64,000 nt of DNA from contig NZ_AYTB01000002.1 of assembly GCF_000505545.1 (NCBI RefSeq), positions 224,780 to 288,779 of the forward strand, written 5' to 3'. Within the stretch, counting starts at the first letter, position 1. Each line of letters opens with the position of its first letter. The stretch is from Kurthia huakuii LAM0618 (GTDB lineage Bacteria; Bacillota; Bacilli; Bacillales_A; Planococcaceae). Shown piece by piece: positions 30,673 through 39,141 of the stretch. The position numbers and the translations under genes are program-made. The notes below the pieces were generated by a model. That model was not told where the DNA came from. It saw only the letters and a list, made by a program, of their open reading frames with translations, and did no database searches.

Positions 30673-31077
30673 ATGATTTTAGATAGTAATAATCATTCAG
30701 TGTTCTCATTGCACTATCACTTAGTTTTAGTCGTCAAATACCGAAAAAAAGTATTTAATGATGAGAAATCAAATTACTCAAAAAATATTTTTGAAAGAAT
30801 AGGAAGCAACTACAACATATCTTTAATCGAATGGCACCATGATAAAGACCATGTTCACATTTTATTTAAAGCACACCCTAATACCGAACTTTCAAAATTC
30901 ATCAATGCGTATAAATCCGCAAGCTCACGATTAATAAAACGAGATTTTCCAGAAATCAAACAGCAATTATGGCAAGGAATGTTTTGGTCTAAAAGTTACT
31001 GTCTCATAACAACTGGCGGTGCATCGATAGAAACGATTAAAAAATATATTCAGTCTCAAGGACAAAATAATGATTAG
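30673..31077 (+). CDS. tnpA: IS200/IS605 Y1 transposase TnpA
   Basis: The 134-residue product is a single-strand transposase of the HUH type. The HUH motif is in DHVHILF (about residues 58-64) and the catalytic tyrosine is in ETIKKYIQSQG (about residue 126); YHLVLVVKYRKKVF near the start is also characteristic. It cuts and joins single-stranded ends folded into hairpins. No disruption is seen, so it may be active. Confidence 0.95.
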   Translation: MILDSNNHSVFSLHYHLVLVVKYRKKVFNDEKSNYSKNIFERIGSNYNISLIEWHHDKDHVHILFKAHPNTELSKFINAYKSASSRLIKRDFPEIKQQLWQGMFWSKSYCLITTGGASIETIKKYIQSQGQNND

Positions 31078-31092
31078 AAAGAGGTGACTGTT

Positions 31093-32229
31093 ATGCCACA
31101 TAAAGCGTATAAATTCCGTATCTACCCAAATAAAGACCAGCAAGCGCTTATTCATCAAACACATGGACATTGTCGTTTTGTCTATAACCATTTCCTTGAA
31201 CGTTGGAATACTTCTTATGAAGAAGAAGGAAAAGGGTTGAATCGTTCCATCATGTCTAAAATGCTCACAAAGATGAAAAAACAAGATGATACGGCATGGT
31301 TACGCAATGTAGATAGTGTGGCGTTACAAGCCTCTTATGAAAATTTAATGGATGCTTTTAAACGTTTTTTCAAAGGACAAAATAAGTATCCTCGTTTCAA
31401 AAGTAAAAAGAACCTTGTTCAAAGCTATACAACGAAGAACAGCCATAACTGTATTGCGATTATCGGCAATACAATCAAATTACCAAAATTAGGACTGATG
31501 AAATTTGCGAAGTCGCGTGACATCGAAGGCCGTATACTGAAAGCAACAATCAAATATAATGCAAGTGGCAAATTCTACGTGTCGCTTTTGTGTGAAGTAC
31601 CCGACTTCAAGCCTTTGCCTAAAACAAACCAATCTGTTGGGATAGATTTAGGCATCACTGACTTCGCGATTCTTTCCGATGGGCGTAAAGTGGATAACCA
31701 ACGCTTTACAGCCAAAATGGAGCAGAAGTTAAAACGTGAGCAGCGCAAATTATCCCGTCGCTACGAGCAAGCGAAAAAAGAGGGTCGTGATTTACGTGCG
31801 TGCATGAACTATCAAAAGCAACGTCGTAGAGTGGCTCGTTTGCGTGAGCGTGTCGCGTTTCAACGAGAAGATTTTTTGAATAAACTGTCAACGGAATTGA
31901 TTCGTCACTATGACGTCATCTGTCTTGAAGACTTAAATACAAAAGGTATGATGAAAAATCATAAGTTGGCAAAAGCAATAGCGGATGTGTCATGGTCTGA
32001 ATTTGTGACCAAGCTGAAATATAAAGCGCAATGGCTCGATAGAAAAATTGTCGAAATCGATAGATTCTACCCATCGAGCCAAATTTGTCATGTATGTGGT
32101 CATCGAGATGGCAAGAAAACATTGGATATTCGTCAATGGACTTGTCCATCTTGTGGTACGTTATTAGACCGCGATATTAACGCAAGTAAGAATATACTAA
32201 CTGGAGGATTAAGAATCTTACGTCAATAA
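31093..32229 (+). CDS. tnpB: RNA-guided endonuclease TnpB
   Basis: The 378-residue product appears complete: N-terminal KAYKFRIYPNKDQQ, RuvC-I aspartate in VGIDLGITDFAI (about residue 187), RuvC-II glutamate in ICLEDLNTKGMMKN, zinc finger CHVCGH...CPSCG and RuvC-III aspartate in LLDRDINASKNI. TnpB proteins cut DNA guided by an omega RNA made from the element's 3' end and help to keep the element in place. ATG 31093 is chosen because AGAGGTGA (31080-31087) precedes it; GTG 31084 overlaps that site. It starts 15 bases after tnpA. Confidence 0.93.
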   Translation: MPHKAYKFRIYPNKDQQALIHQTHGHCRFVYNHFLERWNTSYEEEGKGLNRSIMSKMLTKMKKQDDTAWLRNVDSVALQASYENLMDAFKRFFKGQNKYPRFKSKKNLVQSYTTKNSHNCIAIIGNTIKLPKLGLMKFAKSRDIEGRILKATIKYNASGKFYVSLLCEVPDFKPLPKTNQSVGIDLGITDFAILSDGRKVDNQRFTAKMEQKLKREQRKLSRRYEQAKKEGRDLRACMNYQKQRRRVARLRERVAFQREDFLNKLSTELIRHYDVICLEDLNTKGMMKNHKLAKAIADVSWSEFVTKLKYKAQWLDRKIVEIDRFYPSSQICHVCGHRDGKKTLDIRQWTCPSCGTLLDRDINASKNILTGGLRILRQ

Positions 32230-32374
32230 ATGTAAGAGCCGCGGGAATTGCGGTGCTAGCCTACTAAAAAAGTGAAGCCACTGTTTCAAGTAAATAGAAA
32301 TAAGCAAGCACTGTTCGTAGGAATCTCCCACTTCAAGCAACGTTCGAAGAACGGCTAAGTGGGGGTAGTTCAAG
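32150..32374 (+). ncRNA. omega-RNA region of the IS200/IS605 element
   Basis: Non-coding tail after tnpB (from 32230) with GCCGCGGGAATTGCGG and the right-end hairpin. By analogy with characterised TnpB systems the guide RNA scaffold covers the tnpB 3' end to the element's right end, and the guide is the flanking DNA from about 32375 (TTTTTGAAAGGTATTT). Position and structure are inferred. Confidence 0.5.
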
Positions 32375-32464
32375 TTTTTGAAAGGTATTTATGATATTCT
32401 TACTTTTAGAGATAAATTCCAAAAATAATAATAAATTAATTTTATAATCAACGAGGTGCTATAC

Positions 32465-33178
32465 ATGATTTATGCAGGTATTTTAGCAGGTGGTAAAGGG
32501 ACTCGTATGGGTAACGTACCAATGCCTAAACAATTTTTAACATTAAATGATAAAGCAATCATCATTCATACATTAGAGAAATTCATTTTAAATAACCGTA
32601 TCGATAAAATTTTTATCGCGGTTCCAAAAGATTGGGTTCAATACACAAAAGATCTTGTGAAAAAACATCAATTAGACTTACCAAAAGTGGCGGTTATTCA
32701 AGGTGGCACAGACCGTAATGACACAATCATGAATGTCATTGCAGCAATCGATAGCGCGAATGGTTTAAGCGACGACGATATTTTAATTACACATGATGCT
32801 GTACGTCCATTCTTAACACATCGCATCATCGAACAAAACATCGATGCAGGTCTTGAATTTGCTTCTGTCGATACCGTAATCGAAGCAATCGATACAATCG
32901 TTGAATCACAAGATGGTGAATTCATTACGCAAATCCCAGTGCGTAGTCATATGTTCCAAGGCCAAACGCCGCAAACATTCAACATTAAAAAGCTACAAGA
33001 GCTTTACAATAGCCTATCTCAAGATGAAAAAGAAATTTTAACAGATGCATGTAAAATCTTCGCAATCAAAGGTGAGAAAGTTAAATTAGTACGTGGTGAA
33101 AGCTATAATATTAAAGTAACAACGCCATACGATTTAAACGTGGCGAATTCAATTTTAAAAGGAAGTTTAGATAAATAA
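32465..33178 (+). CDS. tarI: ribitol-5-phosphate cytidylyltransferase TarI (IspD-like)
   Basis: A 237-residue nucleotidyltransferase with [18 protein letters not shown] at the front, the CTP-binding loop of the IspD/TarI family, and THDAVRPF and [10 protein letters not shown] further on. The overlap with tarJ (next gene) marks it as TarI, which makes CDP-ribitol, rather than IspD. GAGGTG (32452-32457) precedes ATG 32465. It begins a run of teichoic-acid genes. Confidence 0.88.
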   Translation: MIYAGILAGGKGTRMGNVPMPKQFLTLNDKAIIIHTLEKFILNNRIDKIFIAVPKDWVQYTKDLVKKHQLDLPKVAVIQGGTDRNDTIMNVIAAIDSANGLSDDDILITHDAVRPFLTHRIIEQNIDAGLEFASVDTVIEAIDTIVESQDGEFITQIPVRSHMFQGQTPQTFNIKKLQELYNSLSQDEKEILTDACKIFAIKGEKVKLVRGESYNIKVTTPYDLNVANSILKGSLDK

Positions 33179-34203
33179 TGATTAACCAAATTTATCGATT
33201 AGTATCTGCCCGTCAGATCGAAGTAACTTATAAGGACCGTGCAATCTCATCTGACCACGTCGTTGTACGTCCAACTCACCTTTCAATTTGTGCTGCGGAC
33301 CAACGTTACTACACAGGAACACGTGGCGAAGAAGCGATGAAGAAAAAATTACCAATGGCATTGATTCACGAAGGTGTCGGCGAAGTAGCTTACGACCCAA
33401 CAGGTGAATATGCGGTTGGCACAAAAGTTGTGATGGTACCAAATACGCCAACAGAAGAAGATCCATATGTGGCTGAAAACTATTTACGTTCTAGTAAATT
33501 CCGTTCTTCAGGTTATGATGGTTTTATGCAAGATTATGTATTTTTAAATCGCGATCGTTTAGTCGTATTACCAGACGATATGAATATGGAAGTAGCAGCA
33601 TTTACGGAATTAGTAACAATCGCTACCCATTCAATCGCACGCTTTGAACGTAAAGCAATTAAACGTCGCGGCACATTTGGTGTTTGGGGCGATGGGAACT
33701 TAGGTTTCATCACATGTTTATTATTAAAATACATGTATCCAGACTGCAAAGTGACAATCTTCGGTAAAACACAATACAAATTAGATCACTTCTCATTCGT
33801 TGATGAAAAAATCTTCATTAATGAAATTCCAGAGGACTATATGGTAGATCACGCATTTGAATGTGCTGGTGGTAAAGGTAGTCAATACGCTATCGACCAA
33901 ATGATTGACCACGTAAACCCAGAAGCAACACTTTGCTTACTTGGTGTAAGTGAATACCCGGTAGAAATCAATACGCGCATGGTCCTTGAAAAAGGCTTAA
34001 CACTTGTTGGTTCAAGCCGCAGTGGTGCTGTTGATTTCCAAAAAACAGTGGATCTTTATAAAGCACATCCAGAAATTCCTGAGTACTTATCTACATTAGT
34101 TGGATACACACAAGAAGTGACATCTGTTAAAGATATTATTACAGCCTTCGAAAGTGACTTATCTAGCTCATGGGGTAAGAGCGTCATGTTATGGAAAATC
34201 TAA
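33178..34203 (+). CDS. tarJ: ribulose-5-phosphate reductase TarJ
   Basis: TarJ reduces ribulose 5-phosphate with NADPH to ribitol 5-phosphate, the substrate of TarI. The 341-residue product is of the zinc alcohol dehydrogenase type: CAADQRYYTGTRG with the first zinc ligand, HEGVGEVAYDPTG, and a Rossmann segment FGVWGDGNLGFITCLLLKY. The start codon overlaps the tarI stop codon (TAATG), so the two are translationally coupled. Together they supply CDP-ribitol for a ribitol-phosphate wall polymer. Confidence 0.9.
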   Translation: MINQIYRLVSARQIEVTYKDRAISSDHVVVRPTHLSICAADQRYYTGTRGEEAMKKKLPMALIHEGVGEVAYDPTGEYAVGTKVVMVPNTPTEEDPYVAENYLRSSKFRSSGYDGFMQDYVFLNRDRLVVLPDDMNMEVAAFTELVTIATHSIARFERKAIKRRGTFGVWGDGNLGFITCLLLKYMYPDCKVTIFGKTQYKLDHFSFVDEKIFINEIPEDYMVDHAFECAGGKGSQYAIDQMIDHVNPEATLCLLGVSEYPVEINTRMVLEKGLTLVGSSRSGAVDFQKTVDLYKAHPEIPEYLSTLVGYTQEVTSVKDIITAFESDLSSSWGKSVMLWKI

Positions 34204-35324
34204 AAAAGACAATCCAATATACTATCCAGAGAATCTATAAAGCTATTTATAGATTCTTCTATTTCGTTTTAGAGCAAAAATCAGTAGATGACAAAAAAAT
34301 TGTCGTCTACACCTATCGCTCTAATCAGCTAGAAGGTAATTTAAAGGCAGTTGTACGTGAAATACGAGCAAAGCATCCAGATATGCACATTGAAATACGC
34401 AAAGCACCAAAGCAAATGAGCCTCGCTTTATTTAAAGAGTTGCCAGCGATTGCAAACGCAAAAATGGTGTTATTAGACGATTATTTTTTACCGGTTTATC
34501 TTATAAATCCGCGTAAAGAAACAAAATTTGTGCAATTATGGCACGCTGCAGGTGCATTTAAAAAATTCGGGTATAGTACGAAGGATACGAAATTTGGACC
34601 ATCATCAAAATATTTACGTATCGTGCCTGTCCATATGCATTATTCACACGTCTATGTATCTTCAAAAGCTGTTGTACCGTATTATGCGGAGGCGTTTAAT
34701 ATGCCACAAAACCAAGTATATCCACTTGGTATTCCACGTACGGATTTACTTGGTGAAGAAGTCGTGCCGAATGAGGCGCTAACACCTATTCAAAGGAGCC
34801 GCTGCAAAGTATTAATTGCACCGACGTATCGTGCGAAAGATGGGCAAAGTGAATCGAATCTCGATTGGCTAGCAGTCCTCGAACAAATCGCACCGCAATT
34901 AGCACCACATATTCAGCTCATCGTCATGCCACACCCTTATTCAAATCGGGAGCAGTGGCAGGCGCTGACGCAGTTTGAGAACATTTTGCTCGACTATCAA
35001 TACCCATTAAATGAATGGATGCCGATCGCAGACGCTTTTATTACGGATTACTCATCGGCCATTTTTGAATACGCGTTATTTGAACGACCACTTGCACATT
35101 ACGTACCAGATTTAGCGCAATACACGTCAAGTAGGGGTCTTTACCGTCCACTTGAAGATATTTCTGACGGGACGATTTTGCAACAACAGCAAGCGCTCGT
35201 TTCATGGATTAATAATCGCACGACGAATGAATATTATGATACATCACGTATGGTGAGCTTTAATTTCAGTCATACAAAAAACGTATCACAAAAAATCGTA
35301 CAACATCTATTTGAATCCGATTAA
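34191..35324 (+). CDS. CDP-glycerol/ribitol phosphotransferase family protein (TagB/TarF/TarL type)
   Basis: The 377-residue product is a GT-B-type polyol-phosphate transferase. The catalytic histidines are expected in LWHAAGAFKKFGYS and MPHPYS, and the nucleotide-binding ITDYSSAIFEYALFERPL is clear. The amphipathic, basic N-terminal 35 residues suggest peripheral membrane binding. It overlaps tarJ by 13 bases. It should add glycerol- or ribitol-phosphate units to a teichoic-acid chain; which one cannot be told from sequence. It is shorter than TagF/TarL polymerases with a long N-terminal domain. Confidence 0.85.
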   Translation: MENLKKTIQYTIQRIYKAIYRFFYFVLEQKSVDDKKIVVYTYRSNQLEGNLKAVVREIRAKHPDMHIEIRKAPKQMSLALFKELPAIANAKMVLLDDYFLPVYLINPRKETKFVQLWHAAGAFKKFGYSTKDTKFGPSSKYLRIVPVHMHYSHVYVSSKAVVPYYAEAFNMPQNQVYPLGIPRTDLLGEEVVPNEALTPIQRSRCKVLIAPTYRAKDGQSESNLDWLAVLEQIAPQLAPHIQLIVMPHPYSNREQWQALTQFENILLDYQYPLNEWMPIADAFITDYSSAIFEYALFERPLAHYVPDLAQYTSSRGLYRPLEDISDGTILQQQQALVSWINNRTTNEYYDTSRMVSFNFSHTKNVSQKIVQHLFESD

Positions 35325-35355
35325 GGATGATTTTGTTTCGAAAAGAGGTATACAG

Positions 35356-36531
35356 ATGGCAACAAAAAAGAAAAAGAAAGAACCATTTAAGAAAAAGTTA
35401 GACCGCAAATTTAAAAAAGAAATTTTCCAAGCGATGTACAAAGGCTTCTCAATGCTACCCATCCAAAAAAACAAAATTTCGATTCTTTCCGATAGTCGTA
35501 AAGATTTAAGCGACAACTTTCAAATGGTTTATGATGAACTTCAACGCAGGGAAGCATATGACTATTATTTCTTATTAAAACCAAGCGTTAAAAAACGTAA
35601 ACGCTACATTGAAATTATTCAATTAGCGTACAATATCGCAACATCAAAAGTTGTGATGTTAGATGATTTTTATCCGATGATTTATCCACTAAAAATCCGC
35701 AAAGGAGCCGATTTAATTCAAGTTTGGCATGCGGTTGGCGCGTTTAAAACATTCGGCTTTAGCCGTATGGGTAAACCAGGTGGTCCGAAACCGACATCGT
35801 TGTCACATAAAAACTACACGAAAGCGATTGTCAGCTCACAATACGTAGCACCGTTCTACGCAGAGGGCTTTGGTATCGATGAATCAAAAGTTGTGGCAAC
35901 AGGCGTGCCGCGTACCGATGTATTTTTCGATGAACAATATAAAGCGGATAAAAAAGCGATGATGTACGGCAAGTATCCTGATTTAGAAGGTAAGCATGTG
36001 ACATTATACGCACCGACATTCCGTGGTAATGGTCAAACAAGTGCGCATTTCCCGCATGAAATGCTTGATTTTGATAAGCTGTATGCGTCACTTGGCGATA
36101 ATGATGTGTTTTTAATTAAAATGCATCCATTCGTGAAAAAGAAATTTAAAATTCCGGTAGAATATCGCGATAAAATTAAAGATTTTACGAAATACCCTTC
36201 TATAAATGATATTTTATTTATTACCGATATTTTAATTACAGACTACTCATCTGTTTGCTTTGAGTTTGCATTATTAAATAAACCGATGATTTTCTTCTGC
36301 TTTGATTTAGAAGAATATGTGGCATCTCGTGATTTCTATGTGTCATACGATGAGTTCACACCAGGAGATGTCGTGCGTAATACAGACGAGCTTGTTGCTT
36401 CAATGAATAAGCATCGTGCAGACGAAGTAGTTGATTTAACGGAATTCACCGATAAATTCTTCGATGACTTAGATGGTAAGTCTACGGAACGTGTAGCACA
36501 GCTCGTTATTGATTGTATGAACCGCAAGTAG
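35356..36531 (+). CDS. second CDP-glycerol/ribitol phosphotransferase family protein
   Basis: This 391-residue enzyme has the same core as its neighbour: VWHAVGAFKTFGFS, KMHPFVKKKF and ITDYSSVCFEFALLNKPM. The N-terminus is very lysine-rich (TKKKKKEPFKKKLDRKFKK), probably contacting acidic lipids. ATG 35356 is preceded by AAAGAGGT; an in-frame TTG further up overlaps the previous gene. With the previous gene it probably makes the main chain or primes it; a TarF/TarL division of labour is possible. Confidence 0.85.
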   Translation: MATKKKKKEPFKKKLDRKFKKEIFQAMYKGFSMLPIQKNKISILSDSRKDLSDNFQMVYDELQRREAYDYYFLLKPSVKKRKRYIEIIQLAYNIATSKVVMLDDFYPMIYPLKIRKGADLIQVWHAVGAFKTFGFSRMGKPGGPKPTSLSHKNYTKAIVSSQYVAPFYAEGFGIDESKVVATGVPRTDVFFDEQYKADKKAMMYGKYPDLEGKHVTLYAPTFRGNGQTSAHFPHEMLDFDKLYASLGDNDVFLIKMHPFVKKKFKIPVEYRDKIKDFTKYPSINDILFITDILITDYSSVCFEFALLNKPMIFFCFDLEEYVASRDFYVSYDEFTPGDVVRNTDELVASMNKHRADEVVDLTEFTDKFFDDLDGKSTERVAQLVIDCMNRK

Positions 36532-36543
36532 GAGTGATTGGCG

Positions 36544-38082
36544 ATGGCAAAACGCACAGTATTTATGGTTGTTTGGGATGTAGATGTGAATAAAGGTGGC
36601 ATTAATAGTGTCATGTTCCGCCGTACGCATCTGTTTAATAATGAACGCTATCGTAGTGCGATTGTGACATTAGATGATAAACCGTATGGCTACGCCGCAA
36701 TTGAACGTACATTACATGAAGATGGTCGCGTTGATAGCGAGGCGCCAATTATTAATGTATACGATTATTACCGCAAGAAAATGACGCGCGATAAAAATGT
36801 CAGTTATGAGGACCGCGAGCATTACGAAGAGCTTCATAAACGCGAAGAAAAAGGCTATAAAATACAAGATGATGAGCATGCGACATTGTATTTTTTAAAT
36901 GGCCAGTTCGTTAAGCATAAAAAGTGGGATACAAATGGACAACTTGCAAGCATTGATTATTATTATTCAAATACGCGTGTCATCGCTTATACAGAAGAGT
37001 ACCATCCAGACGGTTACTTAATTCGTAAATCGACCTATCATCCGAAAAATGGTGGGCTGAATCAAATTTTACATTATACATCGGATGGGCATTGCTATTT
37101 AGCGCGCTGGTTTAATTCAGAGACAGGGAAGCAGCAACGTATTGTCTTGTTTAGTCCAGATACAAAAGAAGCGGTGGCATTTGATAACAACAATGAATTT
37201 CACACGTACTTTTTAGAAGAATTGGCACGTGCTGAACAAGCAAAGCCGTATTTTATTTGTGATGGCCCAGGCTCTGCCTTTAAAATTCAACAAGTATCGA
37301 AGGATTTGGCCTACCGTATTTATGCGATTCATACGACTGTCTATGAAGAACCATTTACGCGTGGAAGCCAGCTGAAGGAAAATCATCAACGCCTATTTGC
37401 GAATAAAGAAGCAAATGTCCCTGTTGTTGTGCTAACTGAACATCAAAAGGCCGATTTAGAAGCGGATTTTGGCGATAATTTTGACTATCATGTCATTTCA
37501 CATGCGATGAATGTACGCCAACTTTCAGTAGAGAAAAAGCCGTTTGTGGCGTCGATTGTTAGCCGACTAGCGAGTGAAAAACGCATAGATTTAGCGATTA
37601 AAGCGTTTAAAATGGTCGTACGTGAGGAACCAGATGCTATGTTAAATATTTATGGGGCCGGAGATCAACAAGAAACGCTGCAGAAATTAATTCGCCGCTT
37701 GAAATTAACGAATCATGTCTTTTTAAAAGGTTATACGACACATGCAGACGATGTTTTTGCAGAATCTCAATTTACCATCATTACATCGCGTTATGAAGGG
37801 CAATCGCTTGTGGCGTTAGAAGCGTATGCGAATAAAACAACGGTTGTAACGTTTAACATTAACTATTTAGTAGAAGAAATGTATGATAATCCAGAAATTG
37901 CATCGGTTGTGGCAGATGAGGATATTGAGGCATTATCGGATGCGATGATCGCGTTATTTAAAGAACCAGAGCGCGCAAAAGCGATGGGTGAGGCAGGGTA
38001 TCAACTTGTGCAAACGCATTATAGCTCTGATGAACAATATAAAAAATGGGATGCCCTATTTACTTCAATGCGCTCGGAATAA
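36544..38082 (+). CDS. TagE/TarM-like teichoic-acid glycosyltransferase
   Basis: The 512-residue product has a GT4 C-terminal half: FVASIVSRLASEKRIDLAIK, VFLKGYTTHADDVFAESQF and SRYEGQSLVALEAYANKTT with the EX7E pattern. The N-terminal half (VVWDVDVNKGGINSVMFRRT, NVYDYYRKK) is the extended TagE-type domain that binds the acceptor polymer. It would add sugar residues to teichoic acid in the cytoplasm before export. AGGAGTGA lies before ATG 36544. A homologous gene lies at 46773; the two share NVYDYYR and YHP repeats across their N-terminal halves. Confidence 0.82.
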   Translation: MAKRTVFMVVWDVDVNKGGINSVMFRRTHLFNNERYRSAIVTLDDKPYGYAAIERTLHEDGRVDSEAPIINVYDYYRKKMTRDKNVSYEDREHYEELHKREEKGYKIQDDEHATLYFLNGQFVKHKKWDTNGQLASIDYYYSNTRVIAYTEEYHPDGYLIRKSTYHPKNGGLNQILHYTSDGHCYLARWFNSETGKQQRIVLFSPDTKEAVAFDNNNEFHTYFLEELARAEQAKPYFICDGPGSAFKIQQVSKDLAYRIYAIHTTVYEEPFTRGSQLKENHQRLFANKEANVPVVVLTEHQKADLEADFGDNFDYHVISHAMNVRQLSVEKKPFVASIVSRLASEKRIDLAIKAFKMVVREEPDAMLNIYGAGDQQETLQKLIRRLKLTNHVFLKGYTTHADDVFAESQFTIITSRYEGQSLVALEAYANKTTVVTFNINYLVEEMYDNPEIASVVADEDIEALSDAMIALFKEPERAKAMGEAGYQLVQTHYSSDEQYKKWDALFTSMRSE

Positions 38083-38110
38083 AAACGGGTAATAGCTAAA
38101 TAACGTGTGC

Positions 38111-38145
38111 AAAGTGTGGAAAAATCATTTTTTCACACTTTTTTT
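38111..38145 (+). terminator. terminator of the tarI-tarJ operon
   Basis: AAAGTGTG (38111-38118) pairs with CACACTTT (38134-38141), the arms extended by A and T runs, with T to 38145. Confidence 0.85.
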
Positions 38146-38260
38146 AGCGCATTTCTCAACGTTTAGCCATGCTATTGAGGGAAGGAATCACTTCATGATA
38201 AGCTACAGCTAGAAGAAGTTTCACCAGCTTCTTCGACCTTAACCCATTCACTTTTTCGAA

Positions 38261-38288
38261 AAAGAGCGCACATCCCGGCGCTTTTTTT
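38261..38288 (+). terminator. second weak terminator-like hairpin
   Basis: AAAGAGCGC (38261-38269) faces GGCGC (38277-38281) followed by a run of seven T. A further inverted repeat GAAGAAG/CTTCTTC spans 38213-38234. These lie in the 393-base gap before tetR, which holds no gene. Confidence 0.4.
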
Positions 38289-38379
38289 CATTTGTCGGAT
38301 CTGAACATGCACATTATTAAAAACACTAGCCTCTTCAAACAATCAGTGTTGTTTAAAGGGGATTTTTTTTGGAAAGCAG

Positions 38380-38407
38380 TTGAGTTTTCTCAAAAAAGTG
38401 ATACAAT
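38380..38407 (+). promoter_or_regulatory. tetR promoter
   Basis: TTGAGT (38380-38385), 16 bases and TACAAT (38402-38407). Confidence 0.6.
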
Positions 38408-38417
38408 AAATGACTAG

Positions 38418-38442
38418 ATGACCGAAATGGGTTTCTGGTCAT
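38418..38442. promoter_or_regulatory. palindromic operator at the tetR promoter
   Basis: ATGACC (38418-38423) and GGTCAT (38437-38442) form an inverted repeat with a 13-base spacer just after the -10 box (about +5 to +30). The same TGACC-N13-GGTCA arrangement recurs at 39066, before yhgE. It is the likely autoregulatory site of the TetR-family protein. Confidence 0.65.
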
Positions 38443-38475
38443 TTTTAGAATATACGAAGAAAAGAGTTGAGCGAT

Positions 38476-39045
38476 ATGGATCGCCGTACAGAAATTATCG
38501 AAGCAGCACGTCAATCATTCACGTTATTTGGCTATAAAGCGACGACAATGGATCAAATCGCCAAACTAGCAAAAGTAGGAAAGGGAACGATTTACACGTT
38601 TTTTAAAAATAAAGATGTGTTATTCGAACATATCGCCTTGCAAATGGTTGCAGAGATGAAGCGAGAAGTCGAAAATATAATTGAACCTGAATTACCGTTT
38701 ACAAAAAATGCCCATCACGTTTTAATGAAGATTTTAGAATTTCGTGAAATGCATAAGCTATATGCGAAGTTGATTGAAGAAGAAAAATCGATGAACACGC
38801 CTGAAGTTCATGCGATGATGAAAAAGATTGAAGATGCGCTGCTATCGTTCTTAGAAGAGCGAATCGATATTGCGGTGGCGAAAGGTGAACTGGTCGCAGC
38901 AGATACGCGCTTAGTCGCATATTTATTGTTAAAGGCTTACTTGGCAGTGGCAGTAGAATGGTCAGAGTATCATGAAAATGAGCTGACAGAGAAGCAAATC
39001 ATTGATCTTTTCCAAAGTACGATTTTTAGAGGGTTAACACCTTAA
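38476..39045 (+). CDS. TetR-family transcriptional regulator
   Basis: The 189-residue product has the N-terminal helix-turn-helix (ATTMDQIAKLAKVGKGTIYT, about residues 22-41, then FFKNKDVLF) and a helical ligand/dimer domain. ATG 38476 is chosen; the binding site (AAAGAG) is weak. It precedes yhgE by 96 bases, and matched palindromes lie before each gene, so it probably represses both itself and yhgE. The pair recalls yhgD-yhgE of B. subtilis. The ligand is unknown. Confidence 0.9.
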   Translation: MDRRTEIIEAARQSFTLFGYKATTMDQIAKLAKVGKGTIYTFFKNKDVLFEHIALQMVAEMKREVENIIEPELPFTKNAHHVLMKILEFREMHKLYAKLIEEEKSMNTPEVHAMMKKIEDALLSFLEERIDIAVAKGELVAADTRLVAYLLLKAYLAVAVEWSEYHENELTEKQIIDLFQSTIFRGLTP

Positions 39046-39065
39046 TCTTATTTTTTGCTCAAAAA

Positions 39066-39088
39066 TGACCGATTGAAGAATTTGGTCA
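39066..39088. promoter_or_regulatory. palindromic operator upstream of yhgE
   Basis: TGACC (39066-39070) and GGTCA (39084-39088) with a 13-base spacer, sharing ATGACCGA with the site at 38418. I see no strong -35/-10 pair nearby. Confidence 0.6.
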
Positions 39089-39141
39089 ATTAGTATTTTC
39101 GGATGAAGGATAGAACAAATAAATGAAGGAAGGTCACATGC

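Larger units (their letters stand above)
30535..32374 (+). mobile_element. complete IS200/IS605-family insertion sequence
   Basis: It contains tnpA and tnpB in the same direction, with subterminal hairpins and no terminal inverted repeats. Left end: CCCACCT (30555-30561) pairs with AGGTGGG (30579-30585). Right end: CCCACTT and AAGTGGG (about 32328-32362) pair around AACGTTCGAAGAACG, followed by GGTAGTTCAAG. It lies between patA and tarI and probably separated tarI from an older upstream region. The exact cleavage sites are estimates. Confidence 0.85.
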
